A DNA stretch of 64,000 bases from Puteibacter caeruleilacunae (GCA_005217565.1 SJCO01000002.1:248001-312000); one strand, 5' to 3'. Positions 8,312-17,490 are shown, numbered from the stretch's first letter. The notes: generated by a model not told the origin, from the sequence alone. A program made the numbers and translations.

Positions 8312-11300
8312 TTACTCCGACAAGTAATCCTCTCCTTTCGCAATCAATTTTTTTCCAGACAATGCCTCAACAGCACCTTTAGCTCCCTTGGTTTCGATAT
8401 AATAGACAACCTTATCGACAGCTTTCTTATGATTTTGACTCAAACCTGAAATATCAGCTGATGACACTGCACTCTTAAGAATCACAAAGTTCTTCATCTC
8501 TCCAATCATTCTCTTTTTCCCATACGAATCAGCAAATAGAGTCATATTCAATACACTATTTAATGACAAGTCAGAAGGAATGTTACTCAATGATTCAGTT
8601 CCTACGATCTGACCATTTACATAAACAGTTATTTCTTTCTCTCTATCTACAGTAACAACAACGTGTGCCCATTGATTGAATTTTACCTCTGTATCATCTG
8701 ATGAAACCATAATGGACTGATCAACACCCTTTTCAAATGTTTTCTCCAGCGATCTGTTTTGATAAAATGCAGCGTTAAAATTTATTTTACCTTCTTTAGT
8801 AATCTCCAGATACCAACCTTTTGCGTCTCGGTAGAATGTTCTTCTGTTAGCTGCAATTACTCCTGCTGTAGCAGGTTTAACCCAGACACTAATTGTAAAG
8901 TTTTGCTTTGCTCCAAAAATATCAATGTCTCCCGCATCGAGGAAGCCATCATTCAAAAACAAAGTTTCCTCGTTATCATTCAGCTTCCCACGCCTTGCCT
9001 TTTGACTTACATTCAAGGAGGTAGTAGTTACCACATCTGATGAATAACGAGGAGAAATACTTACCTCAACAACATCTCCAGCCTTTATACGATCAACATT
9101 TAAGGAATTCATATTGTTGGTTACACTCTCACCATTAACGGTCCAGTTATAATTGTAATAAGCAGGTGTTTGTAGTTCTGAATCCACACTAAAAATATTT
9201 CCGTGCTGCTTAATTTTAATACCCTTTGAATAAAAGCGTTCAACCGATTGTTCCAGATCAGCCTGCCATAAACCACGACCATAGCTTGATGCCACAAGCT
9301 TTTGCGCTGGATAATCAATTCTTATCTCTGTAAAATCAGCCAAATTAAAACCTTTCATCCACAACTTCCAGTCATTATCATTGGTACCCTTATAGAAAAC
9401 TCCATACCCCTTAACCAACGCATAAAGATCTCCAGCTGTTCCCTCATGATACAACAACTCTAATATGTGTCCTTTGGGTAGTGATCCAGTAATATTATTC
9501 CAGTTCTTTCCACCATCCTCGGTAGTAATAATCTGACCTTGATCTCCACCAATCCACATACGCTTTGGATTCACAGGATCAACACAGCCACTCACTTTTC
9601 GGTTACGCTGAGTACCCTTAAAACCTTCAGGATATTTAAGCGTTTCCCAACTTTCTCCCTGAGTAATTGTCTGCATGACATCAGTTTCAGTAAAAGCGGT
9701 TAATACCTGAGGCTGAGTTCGTGATACATTTACCGAGTATACAGGTTTATCATTCATGTTAGGTACACGCTGAAATGATATTCCACGATTATTACTTACA
9801 TACAAAAACTTTGGTAACTGGGGATCCTTTTCAATTGGACGTCTTCCATAAGCGATATATAACTGATCAAGGTTATAATAATTGACAGCCACCTTAGGAT
9901 GATTCCATGAATGCATTTTCCAAAATCCAGGTTCAAGAAAATTCAATCCTTCCCCCTCTTCAGTTTTAGCTACCGGATAATAGGTAGTATTTGTTGATGG
10001 ATTCATGAAGATTGCATCTCCTTCGTACCCTCTATCATTCTCCCACTTATTATATCGATAAGTCTGGATATTCACATCCTGAGTATTCCCTGCCACATAA
10101 CGATCTCCAAATTCATTAACAACTACTGAATACCATAAAAATGCAGGCATATCACCATTGATATTTACCCAGTTGGTATCAGCCTTCTCTTTCATCATAA
10201 TACCTGCATCACAACCTTTCACCATGAAATTAGCTTTCTTTGGGTGAAACTTTAATACGTGGTTATCGGCATTATGACTACCATGCGGCGCCAACACTCT
10301 ACTTCCATCTTTCTGTTGAGCTAATGCTCTGGTATACCAAGCCTGATATTCCCAATTTTTACCACCATCGAATGACTCACAAGTACCTACAGTCGAAGCA
10401 ATCAAATGGTCTTTATTAAATGGATCTACTGCAAAGAAGCTAATCCAGCCTCCACTTCCGCCATTTCCAAAGATTCCTTTATCATACCCAATCTTCTTTT
10501 CCGAGTCCTGTCGCAATTCCCATGTTTTCCCACCATCAATAGAGAAATGTACCTGAGTCTGATTTCCTTTCGAAACAACAACATATAAACCTTCGGAATC
10601 TTGTGCACTCAATGGCGCTATAAACATTGGTTGATTTCCATAGTCAAAATCATACAATAACTCGAATGACTCACCTGCATTAATCGATTTGTACAGTTTA
10701 GAAGTGCTTCCCAGGTATATCAAATCATTATTGGTTGAATGAAAAGCTAACTCTTGAAATTTCTCACCTTCAACATCGACTTGTTCCCAATGCTTACCTT
10801 GATCAACAGAACGATATACTCCTGGCGCCCATCCATGGTTAAGTCCATGTTTCTTTGTAACCGTACCAATTAAGATCAATTCACCTCCGTTATTACGAAA
10901 AGCTTCTACCCATTTAAACTGAGGAGCTAAATTGTTATCATGATTTTCATTTTTAACAAAAGACCATTGTTCTCCACCATCTTCAGTCTCATACATACGT
11001 CCATAACGAGAAATAGAAAAGACATGGTTAAAGTTAGCAGGATCAACAATGATATTTTCATACGAATTACGGTGTAGACGATCAGGAATATTATCAGTAA
11101 TCGATTTCCATGTTAATCCTCCATCTGTGGTATTAAAGATACCGTCTCCATCCGGATTAGCATACATCTCTTTAGGATCTTCAGGATTAAGTTCCAGATC
11201 ATAAATTCTACCAGAGGTCGAATACATAGCTACGTGTTTCCACAAACCTCGATCACGCATTACTTCACTATCAGGATTAAGTCTTGCGGCCCTAACGATA

Positions 11301-11626
11301 TCTGAAGCTTCCGTTGAAGTAGGAAACACTTGCTCAAAATTGTCATACGACAATCGATACTGCTCAACCCATTGATGCACTTGCGAGATGTCTCTCAACA
11401 TATTCACATTAGGCACGGGTAATGGAGTGCCGGCAGCATCCTTTTTGGAACCTATCCCAGAACTCTCATGGATATAAGTTTGTAACAAGCGATCAATCTC
11501 TTTTCGATGCCACCCCTCATCTTGTAATTGCTTAATAAGCTTTGGATAACTTACACTTTTCTGAGCCTGAAGCGTAAGCGTACAGCATAAAGCATAACAT
11601 AGTGCTCCAATAAATAAAGTCCTCAT
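8312..11626 (-). CDS. Large secreted sortilin/VPS10-like BNR-repeat protein with C-terminal LamG domain
   Basis: A protein of 1104 residues with a Sec signal (residues 1-21, cut near LQAQ). Most of the chain is BNR/Asp-box propeller repeats: TTDGGLTWKS, TEDGGEQWSF, SVDQGKHWEQ, SIDGGKTWEL, SFDGGKNWEY, TEDGGKNWNN. This pattern is seen in VPS10/sortilin-like and sialidase-like folds. Residues about 900-1070 form a concanavalin-like LamG domain (NFTISVWVKPA, QWAHVVVTVDREKEITVYVNG). No clear sialidase catalytic arginine triad or T9SS sorting tail was recognised, so a binding or adhesive role at the surface is as likely as catalysis. It is monocistronic with its own terminator. Function of close relatives is unknown to me. 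Confidence 0.75.
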   Translation of the reverse strand: MRTLFIGALCYALCCTLTLQAQKSVSYPKLIKQLQDEGWHRKEIDRLLQTYIHESSGIGSKKDAAGTPLPVPNVNMLRDISQVHQWVEQYRLSYDNFEQVFPTSTEASDIVRAARLNPDSEVMRDRGLWKHVAMYSTSGRIYDLELNPEDPKEMYANPDGDGIFNTTDGGLTWKSITDNIPDRLHRNSYENIIVDPANFNHVFSISRYGRMYETEDGGEQWSFVKNENHDNNLAPQFKWVEAFRNNGGELILIGTVTKKHGLNHGWAPGVYRSVDQGKHWEQVDVEGEKFQELAFHSTNNDLIYLGSTSKLYKSINAGESFELLYDFDYGNQPMFIAPLSAQDSEGLYVVVSKGNQTQVHFSIDGGKTWELRQDSEKKIGYDKGIFGNGGSGGWISFFAVDPFNKDHLIASTVGTCESFDGGKNWEYQAWYTRALAQQKDGSRVLAPHGSHNADNHVLKFHPKKANFMVKGCDAGIMMKEKADTNWVNINGDMPAFLWYSVVVNEFGDRYVAGNTQDVNIQTYRYNKWENDRGYEGDAIFMNPSTNTTYYPVAKTEEGEGLNFLEPGFWKMHSWNHPKVAVNYYNLDQLYIAYGRRPIEKDPQLPKFLYVSNNRGISFQRVPNMNDKPVYSVNVSRTQPQVLTAFTETDVMQTITQGESWETLKYPEGFKGTQRNRKVSGCVDPVNPKRMWIGGDQGQIITTEDGGKNWNNITGSLPKGHILELLYHEGTAGDLYALVKGYGVFYKGTNDNDWKLWMKGFNLADFTEIRIDYPAQKLVASSYGRGLWQADLEQSVERFYSKGIKIKQHGNIFSVDSELQTPAYYNYNWTVNGESVTNNMNSLNVDRIKAGDVVEVSISPRYSSDVVTTTSLNVSQKARRGKLNDNEETLFLNDGFLDAGDIDIFGAKQNFTISVWVKPATAGVIAANRRTFYRDAKGWYLEITKEGKINFNAAFYQNRSLEKTFEKGVDQSIMVSSDDTEVKFNQWAHVVVTVDREKEITVYVNGQIVGTESLSNIPSDLSLNSVLNMTLFADSYGKKRMIGEMKNFVILKSAVSSADISGLSQNHKKAVDKVVYYIETKGAKGAVEALSGKKLIAKGEDYLSE

Positions 11627-11970
11627 TTTAAATCTAGTTAATTTTTTGAAACGATAATTTCGTTGAACGTCATATGCGTATCACTATAATACATTACATT
11701 ACAACAATCACAACGATTTATTCCATAGTTGATTACAAAAATAAACTAAATCACCCACTGACATTATGACTTAACGCAGGAATTGCCTCTTTTCATAAAA
11801 ATCAAAATCCATCGCTCATCATAATGATATTCCCACAATCTAATCTCCATCAAATCCATCAATTAAGTAAAAATAAAAAAGGCTTTAATCAGCGACTAAC
11901 CGATTAAAGCCTTCAGATGCTACTCTGTTATGATTCAAATCCTGCAATCACTGCAGAATTAACTATGTAC
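11627..11970. other. Intergenic stretch with upstream region of the BNR gene
   Basis: 344 bp without a gene. It holds the slipin terminator at 11881-11911 and a short inverted repeat AACGA-N5-TCGTT at 11650-11664 close to the start of the BNR/LamG gene. No convincing promoter box was found. Confidence 0.5.
11881..11911 (-). terminator. Intrinsic terminator of the slipin gene
   Basis: Perfect 10 bp stem GGCTTTAATC/GATTAAAGCC with an 11-nt loop; the minus strand continues into a T-rich run. Confidence 0.8.
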
Positions 11971-12891
11971 TTATTGCTGTCCTGCTGAAACAACCGGAGT
12001 TTGATTTGTCCCCATATCATTTGCTTTAGCCAGTGATACCAATCCCCCCATGGCTCCAAGATTCATATTATCTAAAGCCGAGCTTGGAACAATTACCATT
12101 GATCCTTTTTCCTTTAATCCTTCATACAACATATTCATTCCCCTTAATTGTAGTGCAACAGGATTCTCACTATATTGCTCACTTGCTCGGGCAAACTTTT
12201 CCGCAATTTCAGTCTCAGCTGTTCCCAAAATTACACGAGCTCTTCGTTCACGCTCCGCCTGAGCTTCTTTACTCATTGCATCGGCCAAATCCTGAGGAAT
12301 TACAATATCTTTTATACCAACAGTTTGACAGGTTATTCCCCAAGGACTGGTATTGTGATCAAGTATTTGTTGTAAATCTTCAGCAATCTTATCTCTCTCT
12401 TGTAACAAATCAGCCAACTCATGTTTTCCAATAATATCTCGCAAACCAGTTTGTGCAATATACTCTATTGCCTTTTCATATTCCTGCACCTCCAGAGCTG
12501 CCTTTTCAACATCCCAGACAGTCCAATATACTACAGCGTCAACATTAACCGGAACAGTATCCTTAGTAAGGGTTTGCTCTGCCTTGAAGTCTGTAACACG
12601 TACACGCTGATCAATGTAATTATCAATTCGGTCAATAATAGGAATTATAAAGAAAACACCTGGACCTTTTAGGCCCCTATACTTTCCCATTCTAAGTACT
12701 ACAGCTTTTTCCCACTGATCAGCAACATGTATTGAGCATGCAATAAATATCGACACTAAATTTAAAGCAATCAATGCCTCTATAGGGATAATATTTGCAT
12801 AGTGAAGAGCAGTTACACTGCCAATTAAAATAATCAGTACAGAAAAAGAAATAGGATTCAGAATTCCTTTTGTGATCTTATTTGTCTTCAT
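11971..12891 (-). CDS. Slipin (stomatin/prohibitin SPFH-domain membrane protein)
   Basis: A protein of 306 residues. Two N-terminal hydrophobic segments (about 13-31 and 36-55) are followed by an SPFH/band 7 domain (EKAVVLRMGKYRGLKGPGVFFI, then QRVRVTDFKAEQTLTKDTVPV) and a charged helical region rich in A/E/R (KEAQAERERRARVILGTAETE). Slipins oligomerise at the membrane and are linked to membrane microdomains and protease partners. The usual NfeD-type partner is not adjacent here. A small GntR regulator lies 118 bp upstream in the same direction, so the two may form a regulated unit. Family assignment is firm; physiological role is not known. Confidence 0.88.
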   Translation of the reverse strand: MKTNKITKGILNPISFSVLIILIGSVTALHYANIIPIEALIALNLVSIFIACSIHVADQWEKAVVLRMGKYRGLKGPGVFFIIPIIDRIDNYIDQRVRVTDFKAEQTLTKDTVPVNVDAVVYWTVWDVEKAALEVQEYEKAIEYIAQTGLRDIIGKHELADLLQERDKIAEDLQQILDHNTSPWGITCQTVGIKDIVIPQDLADAMSKEAQAERERRARVILGTAETEIAEKFARASEQYSENPVALQLRGMNMLYEGLKEKGSMVIVPSSALDNMNLGAMGGLVSLAKANDMGTNQTPVVSAGQQ

Positions 12892-13009
12892 GGGTATAAA
12901 TTTTTAAGATTGGTATTGCCGGGAAACAAGACTTACAACCAATGTCCGGCTATGGTTTTATAGGTCATGTTTCGGGGTAATCGTTTTAATTACACATAAA
13001 ATGTCTATG

Positions 13010-13378
13010 TTATTTTTGTTTTTTCAAGTGCTTGATTATATCATCAATTGAGAAACCATAACTAAAAGCTATAGTAGAAAATTCATTACATATTTCTTCC
13101 AACTTCGCCTCTTTCTCCTTATCTGAAATCTGAAGTTCTATTTCATTAATAAAAGTTCCGGTTCCCTGCTGTGTCTGCAATATATTCTGGATTTCCAACT
13201 CCTTATAAGCTTTAGCTACAGTATTTAGATTAACCTTCAAGTCAACAGCTAATGCTCTTACTGTTGGCAATTGCTCTCCTATTTTTAATTTACCTGTGGC
13301 TATGCCAAACTTAATCTGATCAATGATTTGTCGGTAAAATGGAGTTCCTGCTTTTGGATCTAGTTTAAAAGTTATCAT
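13010..13378 (-). CDS. Small GntR-family regulator, YtrA-like
   Basis: A protein of 122 residues. The winged helix occupies about residues 8-75 (AGTPFYRQIIDQIKFGIATG, LPTVRALAVDLKVNLNTVAKAYKELE), with a short helical tail instead of a ligand-binding domain. That size fits the YtrA subfamily, whose members usually repress an adjacent membrane-transport operon. The ATG at 13378 is chosen because a TTG start further upstream would lie on the promoter's -7 box. Just before the start, two tandem ACAAGTAG copies lie between promoter and gene and may be the operator. The only co-oriented follower is the slipin gene; no ABC genes are present. Confidence 0.83.
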   Translation of the reverse strand: MITFKLDPKAGTPFYRQIIDQIKFGIATGKLKIGEQLPTVRALAVDLKVNLNTVAKAYKELEIQNILQTQQGTGTFINEIELQISDKEKEAKLEEICNEFSTIAFSYGFSIDDIIKHLKKQK

Positions 13379-13383
13379 ATGTT

Positions 13384-13399
13384 CTACTTGTCTACTTGT
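13384..13399. promoter_or_regulatory. Tandem 8-bp repeat, possible GntR operator
   Basis: CTACTTGTCTACTTGT on the plus strand, two exact 8 bp copies. They lie in the leader between the predicted transcription start and the start codon of the YtrA-like regulator, a position suited to autoregulation. The operator role is inferred. Confidence 0.4.
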
Positions 13400-13414
13400 A
13401 ATAGTCTTATAGTA

Positions 13415-13445
13415 CAAACATACATTACTTTTTTAAAAACGCAAA
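13415..13445 (-). promoter_or_regulatory. Bacteroidota-type promoter of the YtrA-like regulator
   Basis: Minus strand TTTG (13442-13445), 19 bp spacer, TATGTTTG (13415-13422). Exact match to the consensus and to the spacing of the promoter at 3652-3682. Confidence 0.7.
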
Positions 13446-13521
13446 ATATTTTTTCTCTTAGCCATTCCTGAATCCTTTTTCTTTATTTTGTATGACTATA
13501 GAAAATATGAAAGAATAATAG

Positions 13522-13926
13522 ATGACAAAATCAGTTCTAAAAGTAAGTTGTGCCATAATTTTAAAGGGAACTAAGTTTCTTGCAGCTCAACGAAATGCCA
13601 ATCAAGATCATCCTCTTCATTGGGAATTTCCGGGTGGTAAGTTAAAAAATGGAGAAAGTGCTCCCGACTCTATAGTTCGGGAAATTAAGGAAGAATTAGA
13701 GATTATAGTATCACCAACACAACAGCTTGAAGCGATATACCATGACTATGGAAATAAACAAATTGAATTAATTCCTTTTATTTGTCCTGCGTACCAAGGA
13801 GACATCGTTGTACATGAACATGCCAAAATAAAATGGGTAACACTGGATCAGGCCTCAACACTGCAATGGGCTGAAGCAGATTTAAAAATCATTGAGCAAT
13901 TAAGACAAAAAGGACTTGTACCTTAA
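13522..13926 (+). CDS. mutT: MutT-type Nudix hydrolase (8-oxo-dGTP diphosphatase)
   Basis: A protein of 134 residues. The Nudix box lies at about residues 36-58, with GGKLKNGES followed by IVREIKEELEI, matching GX5EX7REUXEEXGU in spacing and acidic metal ligands. The length and the start KVSCAIILKGTKFLAAQR fit the MutT group, which hydrolyses 8-oxo-dGTP or other damaged nucleotides to prevent mispairing. The gene is divergent from the YtrA-like regulator and its stop overlaps by four bases the stop of the convergent membrane-protein gene. Exact nucleotide preference cannot be told from sequence. Confidence 0.88.
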   Translation: MTKSVLKVSCAIILKGTKFLAAQRNANQDHPLHWEFPGGKLKNGESAPDSIVREIKEELEIIVSPTQQLEAIYHDYGNKQIELIPFICPAYQGDIVVHEHAKIKWVTLDQASTLQWAEADLKIIEQLRQKGLVP

Positions 13927-14414
13927 CCAAATAGCGATACCGCACTTGATATTAATGTTCCCCATAATACAATAGAGATAGACATATACAATACCAAATG
14001 TTGACGCTTGCGATAATACTTATTGGCAAGAAATGCTCCCAAAGGAATTGATAATAACACTGGTGTAGCGATAATAAGTCCCCAGAAACCGTACTTCTTT
14101 TTCACCTTCACGATGAATCGCTTTTTACCTGCACCTTTTTTCCTAATCTTTTTAGTGCTTCGGCCACTACACACATTTCCTGTGAATTGTCGTATTGACA
14201 TAGGCATAATGCTACACACTGCAGGTTTTAATCTCTTCACCCGTCTAATAATCCAACCACTCAAATAAAAAAAGAATACAAAACCGAACAATCCTCCAGC
14301 AATTACCACGATCGTTGCCTCACGATATTCAAGGCCAATGAACAAGGCGTAGGGAAGTGTCGCTAAATACTTGATTGATGCCAATAAGGCTACTGAAATA
14401 ATTTTAATCCACAT
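13923..14414 (-). CDS. Four-helix membrane protein of unknown function
   Basis: A protein of 163 residues with four hydrophobic segments (near residues 5-28, 32-57, 112-133 and 140-162). A long basic loop joins helices two and three, including RRVKRLK and STKKIRKKGAGKKRF. No conserved family was recognised. The positive loop suggests a cytosolic face. The ATG is the only start with the full first helix. It ends on the convergent mutT gene with a 4 bp overlap. It could be a small transporter or scaffold; nothing in the sequence decides. Confidence 0.65.
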   Translation of the reverse strand: MWIKIISVALLASIKYLATLPYALFIGLEYREATIVVIAGGLFGFVFFFYLSGWIIRRVKRLKPAVCSIMPMSIRQFTGNVCSGRSTKKIRKKGAGKKRFIVKVKKKYGFWGLIIATPVLLSIPLGAFLANKYYRKRQHLVLYMSISIVLWGTLISSAVSLFG

Positions 14415-14839
14415 CTCCTTCTAATTTTCCTTCATCTCTTTATTCAACGATAAAAGTATATCGAAAGTTCCTAAAAACGCAAATATTTAACTTTTTTAAC
14501 AACACTTAACACATTGATTTAATGCACAGTTAAATACACTACTTCTTTTTCATCAGTCAACGGTTAGGAATTTCAAACATACGATACAGTTTATTAGGCC
14601 AAACATCTCCCCAACATATAGCGAGACTTCCAATATTTGATATGTTACACATCACATGGCGCTCTCTTCCAATCTCCATTATTTCATTCAAATCTCCATC
14701 TCCCTTCACATCATTCTAACGTGAATCTAATTTTCCAGGTCTTCTGCGCTCAAGTGGGCTCCATCGCACTGCATCTCCGGCTTCCATTTCCCATAATATT
14801 TTATTATCTTACTATCCTTAACACTTAAAAACAACAATT
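14415..14839. other. Intergenic stretch, nothing recognised
   Basis: 425 bp between divergent genes. It is AT-rich with several pyrimidine-rich runs. The short plus-strand frame at 14637-14828 is rich in Ser, His and Leu with no start context and is not credible. No hairpin terminator, RNA gene or promoter box stands out. Confidence 0.5.
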
Positions 14840-15067
14840 ATGAATACACATGACGAATTAATAAAAATATATTCTGGAGCAGAGGTTCAAGCTCATTTAA
14901 TAAAATCAGAGTTGGAAAAAATAGGAATAACATGTATCATTAGAGACGAATTCCAGGAATCAATTCACGTTGGATGGGCAAGCGGCATACCCAATTGCGT
15001 TGATTTATATATCATGGAGCAAGACAAGGAGAAAGCAGAAGAGGTAATAAAGGATATTGAAGTATAA
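14840..15067 (+). CDS. DUF2007-family small protein
   Basis: A protein of 75 residues with a ferredoxin-like pattern: YSGAEVQAHLIKSELEKIGI, then CIIRDEFQ, then DLYIMEQDKEKAEEVIKDI. This matches DUF2007 (putative signal-transducing protein), a common small cytosolic family in Bacteroidota of unknown role. It lies six bases before the next gene and is probably co-transcribed with it. Confidence 0.75.
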   Translation: MNTHDELIKIYSGAEVQAHLIKSELEKIGITCIIRDEFQESIHVGWASGIPNCVDLYIMEQDKEKAEEVIKDIEV

Positions 15068-15073
15068 TAGTCA

Positions 15074-15580
15074 ATGAATCTTAAGGAAATAGTACTGGGA
15101 TCGCTACACAAAGAGGAAGGGGCATTAATTGCTCATACAATAAAGGATAATCCCAAACAGATCAGAGAGCTAATTGATATTGCTCGTTTAAATCATAAAA
15201 AAGCATGGCGAGCAGCTTGGCTTCTTGATAATGTTAATGACCTATCCCCCCAATTTGTGCGACCATTGGTTCCCGCAATAATAGAGTTGTTAACACCAAC
15301 TTTACCTGATGGTCACAAGCGACATTTTCTTAAGATTATTGCCTTGCATCCATTGCCCAAAGATATTCCAGGTGATTTAATCAACTACTGTTTTGATTGG
15401 TTAAACGATTTGACAGTTCCAATAGCAGTAAGAGTAAATGCTATGCAGTTTATTTTTCATGCGACATCACGTTATCCAGAACTAAAGCAAGAACTTCAAC
15501 TAACCATTGAAACTCATCTTGAACATGGTTCTGCGGGATTTAAATCGCGTGGAGGTAAAATTCTGAAAGCTCTCATCTAG
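15074..15580 (+). CDS. HEAT-like all-helical protein of unknown function
   Basis: A protein of 168 residues, predicted almost entirely helical, with motifs reminiscent of HEAT-type repeats (KKAWRAAWLLDNVND, VPIAVRVNAMQFIFHATSRYP). Homologues are sometimes labelled adenylosuccinate lyase, but no catalytic signature of that enzyme is present. It has no signal peptide, so it is likely cytosolic. It follows the DUF2007 gene with a six-base gap. Function unknown. Confidence 0.65.
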   Translation: MNLKEIVLGSLHKEEGALIAHTIKDNPKQIRELIDIARLNHKKAWRAAWLLDNVNDLSPQFVRPLVPAIIELLTPTLPDGHKRHFLKIIALHPLPKDIPGDLINYCFDWLNDLTVPIAVRVNAMQFIFHATSRYPELKQELQLTIETHLEHGSAGFKSRGGKILKALI

Positions 15581-15625
15581 CCTTTGATGTAATATTGCTA
15601 TAATCTAAAGCATAAAGAAGTATTT

Positions 15626-15653
15626 TGAAATCAATAACCATTGATGTATTTTG
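15626..15653 (+). promoter_or_regulatory. Candidate promoter of the locus A sigma gene
   Basis: TTTG, 19 bp spacer, TATTTTG, one base shorter than the TAnnTTTG consensus. It lies 38 bp upstream of the sigma factor start. Confidence 0.45.
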
Positions 15654-15690
15654 CAACCCAAACTACAATGCTAAACACAACTGACATATA

Positions 15691-16281
15691 ATGCAACTTA
15701 GCAACCAAGAGCTGATATATCGATTAAAGGAAGGAGATCGAGGGGTATTTGAATTAATATTTAACTCCTATTTCGCCCGGTTATATCATTTCGCTTATGG
15801 ATATATTACAGATAAAGAATCTGCCGAAAACATTGTGCAGGATACCTTTGTGGATTTCTGGATTCAACGCACAAAGCTAAAAAACGATACAAATCTCAAT
15901 GCTTGGCTCTATTCTGTTACGAAAAATAAATGTGTAAAATTTATTGAGCGGATAAAAGTGGAGGAGAAATTTAAATCCTTCACCAAGTCGCAGATTAAGG
16001 AAATGAGTTTCAATCAATATGCTCTTCAGCAACTCGATACATCAACAATGTCCTTCCAGGAAATAGAGCGAATCATAACCTCAACGCTTGAAGAATTGCC
16101 ACCACAATGCAGGAAAATTTTTGAAATGAGTCGCTTTGAGAACAAAAAATACAAAGAAATTGCTGAGGAACTCGAAATATCAACAAAAACCGTTGAAACA
16201 CAAATAACTAAAGCATTAAAAATATTCAGAAAAAACCTCAAAGATTACCTTCATTTGGTCTCTTATTTATTTATTTCTTAA
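15691..16281 (+). CDS. ECF sigma factor (FecI-like), locus A
   Basis: A protein of 196 residues. Region 2 is near residues 10-75 (FNSYFARLYHFAYGYI, ESAENIVQDTFVDFW) and region 4 near 128-185 (ELPPQCRKIFEMSRFENKKY, EISTKTVETQITKALK). It directs RNA polymerase to its target promoters when released by the FecR anti-sigma encoded 88 bp downstream. The order sigma, FecR, SusC, SusD on one strand is the standard trans-envelope signalling layout: the outer-membrane SusC, through its STN domain, signals substrate binding to FecR. It is expected to switch on locus A. Confidence 0.93.
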   Translation: MQLSNQELIYRLKEGDRGVFELIFNSYFARLYHFAYGYITDKESAENIVQDTFVDFWIQRTKLKNDTNLNAWLYSVTKNKCVKFIERIKVEEKFKSFTKSQIKEMSFNQYALQQLDTSTMSFQEIERIITSTLEELPPQCRKIFEMSRFENKKYKEIAEELEISTKTVETQITKALKIFRKNLKDYLHLVSYLFIS

Positions 16282-16369
16282 AAAAAATCAATTTTTCTAT
16301 CAGGGTATTTGCTTCTCTTCCGGATATATAGTCAAACACTAACTTAGAGCGTTATTCGGAATAGTAAAA

Positions 16370-17359
16370 ATGGATATTTTAGAAATAATAAAATTAATCA
16401 GCGGAAGAACGAGTCAGCAAGAGAAGGAAGAATTACTTGACCAGCTTTCTGACAATGAAGAAGCTTTAGCTCAATATGCAAGACTAAAAAATGCATGGGA
16501 ACTTAGCTCCAGAGATTCTTCATTGCCCAAACTAGTTGTTCAGGATAATCTCAAAAGCGTCAATAAAAAGATCAAACGAAAAGAAGGACCAACTATCATT
16601 TCAATTGGTCGTACTTTCTGGCGATATGCTGCTGTATTAATCGTAGCCTTAATAATGGGGATATTTATTGAGAAACAATTGAATGTGTTTGTTCATAAAA
16701 ATCACTTAAGTGTTGTAGAGGTTCCAATGGGGCAAACAGCAAAAATTACACTTCCAGACAGTACGCTTGTATGGTTAAACTCTGGATCCTCGATCTCTTA
16801 TCCATCAACATTTACCATGGACGAGAGAACTGTTAAGATTCTGGGAGAGGCCTTTCTGGAAGTAAAGAAGAACCAAGATTCTCCATTCAAAATTGAAAAT
16901 CCAAAGCTTAATATCAAAGTAACAGGAACACAATTCAATTTTAAAGCATATCCTGATGAAGATATAGCTACAGCAGCATTAGTTGAAGGAAGCATAGAAG
17001 CAAGTATACCAACCTTAAAGCACACTTCAAAACTTGAGCCAGGACAGCTCATTACATTCAACTCCAAAAACAAAAAGATTTCACTCAGCAAAGTGGATAC
17101 GAAATTATACACAAGCTGGAGAGACGGTTATATAGTTTTAAAGGACAAGCCATTTGGCGAATTTTTAAAACAGATAGAGCGATGGTACAATGTCGATATC
17201 ATACTTGAAAATCAAGATATTGCCAATCAACTATATGGTGGAACAATACTAAGAAATAAGCCTTTAGATCAGGTATTTGAAATCCTCCAGGTGATGGCAG
17301 GTATAGAATATGAAATAAAAAATTATCCGGATAAGAAAAGTACAGTAATTATAAAATAG
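16370..17359 (+). CDS. FecR-type anti-sigma factor, locus A
   Basis: A protein of 329 residues. The cytosolic N-terminus (about 1-80) should bind the sigma factor. One transmembrane helix follows (WRYAAVLIVALIMGIFI, about 84-100). The periplasmic FecR domain begins at EVPMGQTAKITLPDSTLVWL, and the DUF4974-like tail at PFGEFLKQIERWYNVDI is the part that receives the signal from the SusC STN domain. Adjacent to its cognate sigma gene and to susC. All features of the family are intact. Confidence 0.93.
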   Translation: MDILEIIKLISGRTSQQEKEELLDQLSDNEEALAQYARLKNAWELSSRDSSLPKLVVQDNLKSVNKKIKRKEGPTIISIGRTFWRYAAVLIVALIMGIFIEKQLNVFVHKNHLSVVEVPMGQTAKITLPDSTLVWLNSGSSISYPSTFTMDERTVKILGEAFLEVKKNQDSPFKIENPKLNIKVTGTQFNFKAYPDEDIATAALVEGSIEASIPTLKHTSKLEPGQLITFNSKNKKISLSKVDTKLYTSWRDGYIVLKDKPFGEFLKQIERWYNVDIILENQDIANQLYGGTILRNKPLDQVFEILQVMAGIEYEIKNYPDKKSTVIIK

Positions 17360-17384
17360 TAGCCTATGAACTAATTCTTTAACC

Positions 17385-17478
17385 TAAAAAAACCGGAAGA
17401 TGTGCGAGATCCTCCGGTTCCTGACGGGAAATCACAAATCTATTTCCCTTGCATTTAATTATTATTCATAATCTAAAG
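17385..17478 (-). ncRNA. Predicted cis-antisense RNA over the locus A susC start
   Basis: On the minus strand a TAGTTTTG -7 box (17484-17491) overlaps the susC ATG. About 90 nt downstream there is a terminator: stem AACCGGA-GAT/ATC-TCCGGTT (17391-17419) followed by seven T. A second 7 bp hairpin, GGGAAAT/ATTTCCC (17426-17448), lies between. The layout matches a second susC locus here (31761-31878). Cis-encoded antisense RNAs at this position are known in Bacteroides polysaccharide loci (DonS-type). No good -33 box; existence is inferred. Confidence 0.5.
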
Positions 17479-17490
17479 CGTATCAAAACT

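Noticed and set aside
12033-12434. Plus-strand frame of 133 codons inside the slipin gene
   Set aside because: Lies opposite a conserved SPFH gene; composition is that of a complementary-strand shadow with no start context.
14637-14828. Plus-strand frame of 63 codons in the intergenic stretch
   Set aside because: Low-complexity Ser/His/Leu product, no promoter or family match.
17386-17419. Hairpin as the terminator of the fecR transcript
   Set aside because: The T run is only on the minus strand; on the plus strand it is followed by CCTGACGGG, so it cannot stop plus-strand transcription in the usual way.
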